Assembly (NCBI GenBank): GCA_963921825.1
Contig: OY997594.1
Coordinates: forward strand, 8,313,001 to 8,377,000
Direction: 5' to 3'
DNA: 64,000 nt
Source: Erodium maritimum
Lineage: Eukaryota; Streptophyta; Magnoliopsida; Geraniales; Geraniaceae
The notes beneath the pieces are model-generated. The model had not been told where the DNA came from. It saw only the letters and a program-made list of their open reading frames with translations, and ran no database searches. A program made the position numbers and the translations under genes. Shown one piece after another: positions 44,277-55,532 of this stretch (position 1 is its first letter; each line of letters begins with the position of its first letter).

Positions 44277-46100
44277 ACTCACGGTTAGCACCAACTAACC
44301 ATTATCTTCCACCGATTGATGTGATCATTGGCCTAATACCGCACACTTTCACATAAAGCAACAAGTTCACCCTCGTAGGATCAAGCTATAATCATGCAAT
44401 ATATTATGTACCAGGTCGAGCCACAATTGGTCACCGATAAGGCGTATAATTTATTTACCTTAACAATGGCAACAATTATTAAAATCGAGCTTGTCTTTTA
44501 TTAATAGTCATAGGATCAGAGAATTGAAATTGTCTATAGAACATGTTTCTCCTCATACACTGGGTCTTTTTCTTCTGTTTATTATGTAAATTCAATATGA
44601 ATTAATAAAATTTCAGTTTATTTCACTCAAACAAAAAGTATGATCGAAATAGTACTGACATATAAACTGGTCATAAGCATTTGAAAAAATAAGGGTGAAA
44701 CTAGACCCGATAGACTGTCCAGAGGAGATTTAATTACCTTGTCTGCATCGTTTATGTACAAAAACTCCACATCCAGAGCATGTCCGGATTACCTGTAAAA
44801 TTCTGTATTTTTGGCCTTTTGTATTTGGACTGAATCCGAAATTTACCCGAACCTTAACGGGATCACTATTTTGAGCCCAAAATGTTCATTCAACCCATTT
44901 CGTCTCTTAACAAATTAAACACAAGGAAAAAAAACTAAAAAATACTTTTAACCATTTGGGTGAAAAATCATTAAGCTAGGATCATTTATCCATGCTTAGG
45001 CTATCCACAGTGGCGTTGAAACGACGAGGTTTTTGGGCGTCGAATCTGTAGTGGCGGTGGAAATGGGCGTCAAATCCGAATATGCGGTACGGAGTCGGGT
45101 CTACGTCGAATTTGTGAAAACGCAGATTCAACGTCAAGGGTTTTGTAGACTCAACGAGTCGTCGAATCGACGGATTCAGGGCTCAACCGAATCATGGATC
45201 AACGAATGAGGGTGTGACGCATGACACGGTTCAGGCTTAAAGGATGGCTTCAACGCTTCGTCTTCCTCACGATTCTTCTTCCTCCGTTTCTTCGACTTCC
45301 TCTACCTCTGTCGTTTTTTACCTCACCGTTTCCACCTCCGGCGTTTCTCCACCGTCGTTTATACCACCGACGATTCTCCACAGAAGTTTATCCCTCACAT
45401 TTACCGACATCCGGCGTTTCCGCCACCACCGTTTTCGCCGAAGCGTTTTCTCCAAAAATGTCGTTTCTCCACTATCGGAGCGTCACAACCGTTTCTCCAC
45501 CACTAGACCGTCTCAATCGTTTCTCCACCAGTATTACCTCGCCAATGTCGCTTGTCCACCCGCCGTATCTACACATTAATCTCAAAATAGACCGAAACGG
45601 TCTATTCCCACTACGACAAAAAAAAAACACTAGACCTACGAATCAGGTCTAATCACCTTTTATTTCCTCCTAATCTACCTCATTAGACTGGGATTAGATC
45701 GATTTGGGTCTAATCCCATTATGGAATGTCTTAATGGTGAAAAAAAAAAAACTAAATCTACTCTAAATAATAATCAAATGTATTATACAAGTATTAAGAT
45801 AATGTTATAAAAATTTACAATCATAAATAGAGTATCAGACTATAATCATTTTCTCACAACAGTTTTATCCTTCTTCCACAAGAAGCTTTATCTTCTTCAT
45901 GACATCTAATGAAGCTGTTTTACTAACAATTGCACCTTTTAGTCCTCAAATTTCTTTAAAACAAAGTAAGAAATAGAATAACAGTAAGAACTCAAATACA
46001 CAGAAAAACGAAGTATGAAACTAACGGAGTATGATATTGATACTTTCTTGAACTTTTTCAAACGAGTTCACAACTTTCTCGTCATCCAACCATAAATTAA
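44277..46100. other. AT-rich intergenic with a serine/proline-rich open stretch
   Basis: 45221-45652 is open in overlapping frames and dominated by CTC/TCC/ACC repeats (low complexity), with no domain. It is probably part of a mobile element starting near 45003 (GGCTATCCACAGTGG). Otherwise no recognisable feature. Confidence 0.35.
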
Positions 46101-46119
46101 TTGGGCACTTAAACCAAGT

Positions 46120-46570
46120 TCACATTTGTCTTTTCTTTTGGGTTTAGTTTTATTTTGGTTTGGGCCTTGTTGTCCTTAGTTAGGTTGACCCCTTGTTGGG
46201 CATGGTTGTATTAGGTCGGGCTTTGCCCTTGGTTGTAACCTGTTTGTGATGTATTTCCTATTAGGTTCTGAGACATGTTTAGGTTGGGTTTCCCTTGTTG
46301 GGAAGTCTTAGTTTTGAGGCTGTGTTTGTTGGCCAGTACTCTATTTGTTTATGAGTTTGCTTCATGGTCGAAAAATCAGGGTATAGGATTGTTAGACCCA
46401 TCCTAGTTTTAGCTTAGTTTCTTACTCTGCAAAACACTTGTGTTAGGGACCCCTACAGGGGTCGCCATTGTTTGTAAGATTTTGGTTGTGAGGGTTCGCC
46501 CTTTTCCTCGCTCTTCACTTTGAAGACTTAGTATTTATATAAAAAAAATCTGCTGATCGAAAAAAAAAAG
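46120..46570 (+). mobile_element. LINE 3' end
   Basis: GT-rich trailer (GGTTTGGGCCTTGTTG, TGTTGGGCATGGTTG, TTGGTTGTAACC) ending TATATAAAAAAAATCTGC then TGATCGAAAAAAAAAAG at about 46540-46570, a LINE 3' UTR with two A-runs. No coding part is attached. Confidence 0.65.
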
Positions 46571-48040
46571 TACTGGATCCGGATCTAGCTTTAGATCATC
46601 TGAATATTTAGATTTTGGACTGGATTTTATCTAATTTAGTTTGAATCGATTATTTTTCAAATTGGATCGGTTCGGATTCATTCGAATTTCGGATTTCAGA
46701 ATTTTTGGCATGGTCCTAAAACAAAAATCTGGGGCTCAAAATATAGCTGGTTGTTCATGATTAAGTACTTAATAATATTGGAGAGGGCTTGGTTGTAAAG
46801 TCAACTGGAATGTAAGGTCATAGTGGCAATTTCTTGGTGGTTTTATTTGAACCCGTTAGTTCCTTCCTCACTTGTGGTTGTTTTGTTGCTTGCGCCTAAG
46901 GTTGACTAGTGATAATGATTAGCCGACTAATTAAGTTATAGTCAGTAGGGGAGAATTTACAACCAAATGGCAACCATTGACTCTTTCAACCTACTATTTA
47001 ATTACATTTTATTTCATTTGAAAATCGGATTAATTTCCGAAATTACCCTGCACCCATTTAATATGCCAAGTCCATGCCATGTACGTATTTGTAAAAATGG
47101 ATAAGGATCAAAATGGGATTTATGTGTGAGAGATAAAGACTAAGAGGAACACTGCCGTAATTGAAAAGGTCCAATATCTTATCCAATTAATGTCTCAAAT
47201 ACAACTTGTCAGTCTTGTATTTCATCGTACCAACCATTTGCCGAGTTCATGAATATCCAGAGTTTGACTTTTACTTATTCTCAGTTCTCACACTCATGGA
47301 TGCGTTGATCAAGTAAGTGCTTTTTAACCATTCAAAGTTTTCAGTTCAATAAAAAAATGGTGTTTTTGTATGATTATTCAATACAACTTGTGTGACTAAG
47401 ATGGATAAGTTAAAGTTTTCTAGTAATAAAAGAGCAATCCGTATTGATAACTAACATACACGTTAGTAAATTCCATCAATTCCTTTCATGAAAATCACGT
47501 CATAAACAAATATGTTGTGCTCGGCCCTTCACCTAGGGTAGTTTGGCGGACAAGATGGTGTCTAGTGACCCCTCATCTCTCTTTGCAGTCATAAGGTTGA
47601 TATAAAATAAGGGTAAGCTGGTAAGTTCTCATCATAAGATTGATATGAGTAAAGTTAAAATCGTCATTTTGCTCTCAACTAATTATCACATGCCTACCAG
47701 AATATAATATTTCGTCCATTTTCACTAACAGAATCGTGTGACCAATATTTTATGTATCGTATATATGATTTTACAAACATAAATAGTATAGTGTTCGTGA
47801 CCAATAATTAGGAGTAAGTTTCAATATTTAGCCTTAAAAAAATGAACCTTATGTGCCATTAAATTTCAATTTAATTATTTATATTTGTAGCATGAATTTT
47901 CAAATATTAGTGGGCTTTGACGTCTTCAACTTTTGGGGATCAATCAACCCCAACTTCTTTGAATGGGCTTTTTAATCATGTGAAACCAAGCCCAACAAAG
48001 CCCTTCATCTTTAGAAGTGTTGGACTTGGGAGAAAAAATA
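46571..48040. other. AT-rich intergenic
   Basis: No gene, terminal repeat or RNA recognised between the LINE end and the tRNA gene. Confidence 0.4.
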
Positions 48041-48060
48041 AGAACCAAAAATTAGTTACA

Positions 48061-48134
48061 TGCTCTCGTTGAGAGTCGAACTCAAGACCTCCCGCTTACT
48101 AAACGGGTGCTCTAACCAACTGAGCTACGAGAGC
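48061..48134 (-). tRNA. tRNA-Thr(AGU)
   Basis: Complete cloverleaf on the minus strand: acceptor GCTCTCG/CGAGAGC, D-arm GCTC-AGTTGGTTA-GAGC, anticodon arm CCCGT-TTAGTAA-GCGGG with anticodon AGT, variable AGGTC, T-arm TTGAG-TTCGACT-CTCAA, discriminator A. Boxes A and B are intact. No intron. A T-run (complement of AAAAA at about 48046-48050) follows as Pol III terminator. Decodes ACU (and ACC by inosine). Confidence 0.96.
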
Positions 48135-48350
48135 CTGATGCTATCATTCAGTTCATATGATACATATACTTTATGTTTCTAACTATACAGACTAAAAGTA
48201 ATTTAGAGCACTGTTAACATTAATAAACAGATTATTGGCCTGATAAAATACTAGTACATATATTTTTAATTAAAAAATATTTCTGATAAGTTATCTTAAA
48301 TATGTTTGTCACAATCACAAGATCTATTGTCATTTTTTAGGAGGGATCAT
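48135..48350. other. AT-rich intergenic between tRNA and retroposon
   Basis: Contains the upstream flank of the tRNA gene. Nothing else recognised. Confidence 0.4.
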
Positions 48351-48354
48351 ATTT

Positions 48355-50140
48355 TCTTTTTGAAACGGCCTTATATTATTAAAACTCCATACCTATAAGA
48401 CATAGGAGAAGACAAGGGTAAAGAACCCTCGTGTACAAACACAAGAATCGAAAATGATGTACGACCTCAAACCAACTACAATGGTTCAACAAAGGAACAA
48501 ATAACATCACACCCAACTACAATGGTTCAACAAAGGAACAAATAACATCACACTATGAAGGGTTACAACAGGTATGAAACCAGATTATAGCAATCAAATA
48601 ACAGTCAAACTAGTCCTAAATAAAGAGCAGCGAAAAAGGTCTAATAAGCCGGATGTAACTACCATGAAGCTCCAAATCGAAAAGTTGTAATAAAAAGTTT
48701 ATGTACCAAATTTTCCAACCATGAAGCCCTTGTAGTGTCCACAACCTTCAGCTCGGAAATGTCTTACACAAGAACTCCAACCTCGACCTATTTATACCGA
48801 GAGTACTCAACCACAAAGGCAACACCCAAAAGATATCGCCAAACACTACTCGAATCCCCCAAGTAGTGACTAACTCAGATCAACACCACCGGTTAATCCA
48901 AATGGGGAGTCGAAACTGAAAAACCCTAAAATCATAGTCGGAGTGACGAGATCAGAGGAATCAGTTCCTAGTTCAACGAACCACCTAGACAATGAAAAAG
49001 TGGAAGAGAACTAAAAGTCTCTACATAATCTCTGAAACAACCCTCCAAGTACTGCTCAATTATCATTGGTAACCCACCGAAAGTCAATATTATTCGGCGA
49101 ACTAAGAGGCGAGTTAGAACTCTTTGACTACGATCTCTTCTCCAAAAAAAAATTGAAGAACAAAACACTCTAAACAAAAAGGGGCGAAAAGTAAAAACAT
49201 ACAAAAACAAAGTTAACGGCAAACCAACCACGACTAAAATCGCCACCACCGAAACAACCCCAAGACCCGAACACAGTACTGCTTCAACAAAACCAAATTA
49301 AGGCATAACACCACCATGACGGCCAACACCAGTCGTGGTGTCTGACTACAACAAATATCGAGAAAAGAAAGTATTATATGAGGATCGAGGGGAGGACGAG
49401 ATGGAAGCAAAAGACGGGGATTATAGTGAACGACATATCCGCGATGGATTAGACCAGTTCCCAACAAAACACCGGAGGAATCAGGTAGCTGAACCCCACC
49501 ACCTCGACGAGCAGGTGCACGACCACCGAAACAGATCTGAAAGGTCGAAATCAGATCCACATTGTAACAGATCAGAAATGACCCAACAGAGAAAATTGTA
49601 TGGGGCTTCAACGACGAACGATCACCGGAGACGAGGCCGGAGGAAGAGACAGGGAGTCTCGAGCTCCATTGCTCCAATAACACCCATCGATCTGACGCTG
49701 GAAGAACCACCGTCGTCGAGCCAAAAGTATCCCGCAACACCACCAACGGTCCTCTTCCAGACCCTAAACTGTAGATCTGAAAATACAACCGGAAAAGGAA
49801 GAGTAAGCAAGGAGTGGAGTCGGACCTGAGGATGTCATTCCCAAGAAATTGATCTCATCGGCCGAGACCACCGGGAGACGAAAACAGACGGGGCACACCA
49901 GGGCGAGAAGAGTTCATGACCCGAAGAACCACAAATTGACGATATCAAGGTCATCCATGGACGATCGAGGCTGTGACGACGACCCAAGAAGGAGGAAGAA
50001 ACTGTAAGTAGAAAGAAGAAATGGAGAGGGGAAGGACGAAGGAGAGATATACGAGTGAGTTACTATCGACAACGACTATGAACGAAGGTCACAATCATTC
50101 TCAGCGATGAAGGAGAAGGGGGTGTAGCGTGGAAGAAAGA
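48355..50140 (-). mobile_element. LINE-like retroposon, minus strand
   Basis: CTTTTTGAAACGGCC at about 48358 is the complement of a LINE-type 3' end (GTTTCAAAAAG). The 5' half (49300-50140) is GC-richer and open for 184 residues at 49234-49788 in the minus direction, without a recognisable domain. It includes a 41-bp tandem duplication at 48472-48553. The 5' limit is approximate; no reverse transcriptase is seen. Confidence 0.55.
48472..48553. repeat. 41-bp tandem duplication
   Basis: Unit CCAACTACAATGGTTCAACA (first 20 bases) present twice head to tail at 48472-48512 and 48513-48553, identical by eye, within the retroposon. Confidence 0.93.
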
Positions 50141-50276
50141 CGGCTCAGATTTATTTTAAAGAGATAATGGATTTCACCTTTTTATTGTAAATTAAGTTGA
50201 ATGAAATATGATCACATTCTTTTAATATGTACTTTAAACTACATCGATTCATCTAGACGAATTTTGTTTTATTCGG

Positions 50277-51602
50277 TTTTTTTTTAGAAGAACAAGTTGC
50301 AATTTTATTATAAAGTAAGATAAATTGACAAGCACACAAGTGTGCCCATCATACAAAGTCGAAACCAACTAACAAACAGAAAGTAAAGACAGAAGAGTAA
50401 ATTGTGCTCTGGTAATAGGGGCGGACAAAGAGGGTATCTGCGGTAGCATCCTAGGACACCGATACAGCATGCTTCTTCCAAAGGGCACTGGGCGAGCCAA
50501 CCGAGTGAAGGGGGAATACTGGTGGACCTACATCTACCCCGGTATGTCAGCGTGCGTCGTCCTCCCTAGACTGATAATGGTAGGACTCCTGAACGCGGGT
50601 GTGCTGACTCCGGACTGGCAGGGGAGACAGATATCGACTGAAGATGGAACCTTCGCAATCTATCCGCCGGGAAGGGGCCAAAGTCGACCCACCCCTCCCC
50701 GGGCCACCTCAGACTCATTCCTGTAGGCGGGGGTGCTTGTAGCCCCCCGCCGCTGCTGCGTGTGATTCTCCATCCGGGCCCGGCCCAGTCTGCTGCTACA
50801 GGCCCAACCCCAACTCGCTAGGGTTGTCCCGCGCCTAGGCCACCGGCTTCCCCTTGAGCCGCCTACGTTCCAGCGTCGTCGGCAGCTCTGACATCGTCTT
50901 TTCAGTGTCCGACGAGACTAGGACGACGTCCCGTCCCGCCGCCACTCCCTCATGCAGAAGCCCCGTCGGCCTCCCCCGCGTTCCCCGTGGTACCCGAGGA
51001 CGCGGGCCTCTCGCCGGCAACCAGCGACCTCCAATCACCGCCACGGACCGCCAGCCACTGCCCGGATTCACCTCTCCCATACCCCATACCGCCGAGAACA
51101 GCATCCCCGGCTCTGTCACCTCCCTCGGCGTCAGCGCCTCCGGAGCCGTCAGGGAGGCACCTTCGTCCTCCTCCCCACCATCTCCATCCGACAGCCCCAG
51201 GATCACCCCATCCACCGCCTCCAAACCGAGGACGACGACCTTATCACCATGATCCCCGACTTCACACAGCCACCACTGGCTTGCCAGCGACGCATCCTCA
51301 CGGTGTCGTCCCGGTATGCGAGCTCCCCCCGGCCGGTTCTCCACCGTAGTCACAGGCACCCTCGACGAGCCCCCGTGATCGAACCCTTGTTCCGAGGTCG
51401 GCGTATACCACGATCGGATCGCCGCCCCCGCGTTCTCCATTGATTCCGGCGTGGGCTTCCTGAGCAACACCACGACGAAACCATCCTCCACATCAAGGTG
51501 AATATCCACCGACAGCGGCATCCTTCTTGATTGGAAATCGCAGAACTCTGAAACCCTAGGTTTCAGAGCTGCGGCGCTGCTGAAACTTCTTTTCAACATG
51601 CT
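50277..51602 (-). mobile_element. LINE-like retroposon with an intact 254-residue frame
   Basis: A T-run at 50277-50285 followed by the complement of AAAATTGCAACTTGTTCTTC marks a LINE-like tail on the minus strand. The body is strongly GC-rich against AT-rich flanks. One open frame, 51599-50835, codes 254 residues (MLKRSFSSAAALKPRVSEFC...), with no zinc knuckle or reverse transcriptase that I can see. It could be an ORF1-like protein of a non-autonomous element, or captured host sequence. Confidence 0.55.
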
Positions 51603-51836
51603 TCTCTTACACCCTTATTCAGTTTGTTTAATTTTAAGGTTTAGTGACAAAAATGTTTCTTATATATATAAAATACAAATTTATTTATTTATTAGAAGTA
51701 AATTTTATAAAAGATGAACACATAATCTTCTGAATCAAAATAATTCTATTTTTCATATAGAGAACATTTTCGTCATTAAAACAAAAACATAGATATGATT
51801 GAGATAAATTGATACAATTTAAAATAGGGATAATTA

Positions 51837-52307
51837 TCATTCCCAACCCCAAACTTTACGTCAAATTCATATCCTAACCCTTCCTCACCTTTCGTTTCAA
51901 ATCATAACCTCAACTTTCATTTTTTTTTTCAAAACCTATCATTTAATGTTCAAATTAACGTAACAGTTAATTTGCTAGTCACGTGCACACTTAAGTGACC
52001 CCATATTTCGAATTTATTCCCATTTTCCCCCTTAAAACTACTACTTAAGTGTAAGATTGTGAATGTGAATGGATTTAGGAGGGTATCAATGAGAAAGGGT
52101 CAAGGGTAAAAATAGGAATAAATTCGAAATATGGGGTCACTTAAGTGTGCACGTCACCAACAAATTAACTGTTCCGCTAATTCGAACAATAAATGATAGG
52201 TTTTGAAAAAAAAACGAAAGTTGAGGTTAGGATTTGAAACGAAAGGTGAGGAGGGGTTAGGATGTGAATTTGACGTAAAGTTTAGGGTTGGGAATGATAA
52301 ATATCCC
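51837..52307. mobile_element. foldback MITE 8, GGGATAATTATC type
   Basis: Left GGGATAATTATCATTCCCAA pairs with right GGGAATGATAAATATCCC. Arms of about 150 bp include AAACTTTACGTCAAATTCAT and complement, and a central GTGCACACTTAAGTGACC motif in both orientations. Perfect 9-bp target duplication TTTAAAATA at 51828-51836 and 52308-52316. Confidence 0.93.
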
Positions 52308-52653
52308 TTTAAAATACATAATAGTGAAATGCAATTTCTCCATATTTTACTTACATTCGCATTTGCCAACCTTCCATTACCAAGTTTGAAGGTATGCCTA
52401 GAAATGACTGGTAAAATGTGAGAATTACCAGTCTAGTCTTAATAAGATTTTCTTGAAAGTGAAAGACACTTAAATTCAAACCATATATTATAGACTTATT
52501 TTATCAAAAGATGCAATGTTAAATTCAACACTGCAACTTTTCCATACAAAAGTGACCAAACCAACAAAACGGGGCACATGACATCATAACAACATATCCA
52601 TTTCTTCAAAGGAAAATGGCATAATATCACACACAAGAAAAATGTTTATCCCA

Positions 52654-53915
52654 TCAAGCATTGGACTCCAGATCATCTTCCATTTCATGCACAGCCTGAA
52701 GGGGGCCGCTCCCAAATGTAAAGCCAGCCTCTGAGGTATTACTCAGAGGACCATTCCCGAATAAACAGACCTGTGGCTCAATCTGGTTCAAGAGACTCAA
52801 CTCATCATCGCACAGAGACCAGTTGAAGATATCTATGTTTTTCCTGATCCTCTCAGCCTTGAGGCTACAAGGTAGGACACTGGTCCCTCGTTGCAGCCCC
52901 CATCGAAGGACAACCTACAACAAACAACATATCTATTTGTTTAGCACTGAACGGAGGAAGAAATTGCTATTTTTACATTGTACCTGTTCAGGTGTCTTTT
53001 TGAGTCTAGTAGCTATCTCAGCAACAACCGAGAGTTTCAGCATAGGCCCATGTACAGACCTTGACCTCCTGAATGTAATACGAGGTGTTCCAGGCTCGTC
53101 TTCACCTGATCCGCTATCAGATGGCCCTGAAGTTGTGGTGGGTACTCCTAAAGGTGTATGAGCTGAAACGTGTATGCCTTTCAATTGACAGAACTTCACA
53201 AGCTCATCTTGCCTCCAGAACGGGTGCAGTTCCACCTTATCAATCAACAAAATAAAGTTTAAAACATCATCTTGGACAACAAAATGTATTGCCAATGATG
53301 TTTCCTAATGAAATCAGATAACCGAAAACTCAATTAGGAGCAAACCTGATTGACTGCAGGGACATTTTTTGCGAACTTAAGCAATTCTTTGAGCTGCTGC
53401 ACATTGAAATTGCTAACCCCAATAGCTCGAACTAAACCCATATCAACCAGACTTTCCATAGATTTCCAAGCTTTCTTCAGCCTGTTCAGAAACTGCCTAT
53501 ACTCATTCCCTGACTTGGAAGGAGGATCAGTAGCATCTCCAAATGCCGAGCTATCAGGCCAATGCATCAAATAGAGATCCAAGTAGGAAACACCGAGGTT
53601 CTTGAGAGAAACCCTAACATAATTCTCGATCTTATTGAGAGAATTCATTGTGCAGTAGAGCTTAGAAGTCAAGAAAACATCTTCTCTCTTCAATGGCCCT
53701 TTGAAAGCCGCATTCAGTGCCTCCCCAACTTCAATCTCATTCCCGTAAAGATGAGCACAATCTATGTGGCGGTAACCAATTGACAAGGCCGTCTTGACGG
53801 CCTCAACACAGAGGTCTCCATCACTCTGCCATGTCCCAAGCCCAATGGCTGGAATTTTGGCTCCTGTGTTCAACTTAAAATGGCTTCCAGATAATACCCC
53901 ACCCTTCCCCTTCAT
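52654..53915 (-). CDS. aldo-keto reductase (AKR4-like) with insertion
   Basis: Three exons on the minus strand, all phase 0: 53915-53346, 53235-52984, 52914-52654 (stop), 360 residues. NADPH-dependent reduction of carbonyl compounds (family). The catalytic tetrad is visible: D52 and Y57 ([11 protein letters not shown]), K85 (FLTSKLY), H118 (LYLMHWP). The (beta/alpha)8 motifs [15 protein letters not shown] and VNQVELHPFW are present. Odd: after SAHTPLG there is an in-frame insertion of about 30-35 residues rich in S, G, E and R ([20 protein letters not shown], then RRSRSVHGP), making the protein about 40 residues longer than usual. The usual PKS cofactor-binding lysine is PCS ([15 protein letters not shown]). 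Exon 1 is unusually long for a plant AKR4C gene. It may be a divergent, non-classical AKR. Confidence 0.92.
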
Positions 53916-55532
53916 TTCCCCTCAATCTAAATCACAAGATCCCGACAACCCAGCAACACAAAACCACTCTAGAGCACAGGAATCAAAGGTAAATCAACCT
54001 AACAACAAATTAGCTAATAACAAAGTGCAGTTGATGATAAATCTTGAGAATGGCAACGAGCAATGCAAATCCAGATGGTACCCACTTATAAAATAAAAAT
54101 CAACAATCGAACCCGATTCATTAAAGAGACAGAGAAGACCTTCGCAGCTCCAAAGCTCCAACAGCAGCAGCGTTACCTTACTGCGTGTTTGTGTGCAGAT
54201 TTGCCCCAATTCTTCAGCAACTGAGCAATCAGCGAAATCAACCAGAAAAATCCACTTCTCTAAGCGATCCAGACGAACCCAGTTCAAAAAAATCTCTCCT
54301 TTTTTTTTTCCTCTACAAACTAGTGAGTAAGGCGTGGTCAACAACCAAAGCACCGACCCAGCAAGCACTTAGCTGTAAAATGAAAATTTCCGGGTATTGT
54401 GTTTTCTAGGCGAATTGGAGGAGACGAAAGGACTAAAACGGGCACCTTTTGGAGAATCAAAAGCAAGTAGATTGTGAGAAAAGGGGGCTTTTTAGTATTT
54501 TTAAGACCATGGCACCCAACTACCAACTATTATTACGAAATTCCGATAAGCATGGAAGAACTTTTAATAATCTAAAGAGCATGACTTCATTTTCAAGGTT
54601 GTGTGCAGCGGTGCATGCGAGGTAAAATGAAAATTAGTAGAGCTTCAAGTAGAATTTAATTACAAAAATGGATTCAAAATTATTATTTTTTTGAAGGAAA
54701 ATGAATTTACATTAGAAGAAGTATATACTGATTATATAAAAAAAAATGGATCTTAGACTTATAAATAAGGATATTCTCACAACCTGTGACCAGTTTCAAG
54801 ATAGTTTGATGATTGACCGCCTATATATATGTAGGGATGGCAAAAAAAAACTCATATCCAAATGAGTATCCGTTTTTTTTTGCGTTCAGGTCAGTTTTGG
54901 GTCGGGGGCGCTTTTAGGTCCGGGTCGGAGAATGGGTACTATTTTCGGGTATGTTTTTGCAATTATCAAAGCAAAAACATAGAAGAATATATGTTGTCGA
55001 TGGCAGGAGGAAGAAGAAGGGACTGTACCTGACGGCTAGGGTTGGAAAAGGGGAACGTAGAAGAATATACGTTGATATTGTTGTTCGATCTTGCGTGACC
55101 CAAGTACGCGTGTCATATCCAAATGTTGTCTAACACAATGTCTTCGAACATAATTGTCATACCAGATGATCCCCTGCATTACAGTGACATTTTATGCCAC
55201 ATACAATTTTTGTTTTTACTTTTAAGCATGTAATCAAGGTTCCTAACTTTCCAAAAATGCCAATATTACAATAAGACATTATTGGTGGCCGACACCGTCT
55301 TTGTTCGGATTTCCCAGAGAAGCCCGTACTACATTAATGCATTTTGAAAAACTTTATTACGTAATCCGAAGTCACGATTTCTCTAGTTCGAAAGTATTCG
55401 TTAATAAAACCAGATGAGGATTTATAACAAAACTAGCAGCTAGCTAATTGTTGTGCCTTTTTAGCGAGGAGAGAAGTTGGGCTTATTGAGGGCATATGGA
55501 ACTTGTCGAAATTAACAGTCACGCTCCATTAA
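53916..55532. other. AKR leader/promoter and AT-rich intergenic
   Basis: 53916 to about 54450 should hold the minus-strand 5' UTR and promoter of the aldo-keto reductase gene. 54580-55532 is AT-rich with short GGGTCGGG/GGTCCGGGTCGG stretches (about 54898-54930). No gene recognised. Confidence 0.4.

Noticed and set aside
45221-45652. 143-residue plus-strand frame
   Set aside because: Low-complexity CTC/TCC/ACC sequence with several overlapping frames open; no domain and no splice or promoter context.
45003-45660. Possible PIF/Harbinger MITE starting GGCTATCCACAGTGG after TTA
   Set aside because: I could not find the matching opposite end CCACTGTGGATAGCC or the second TTA.
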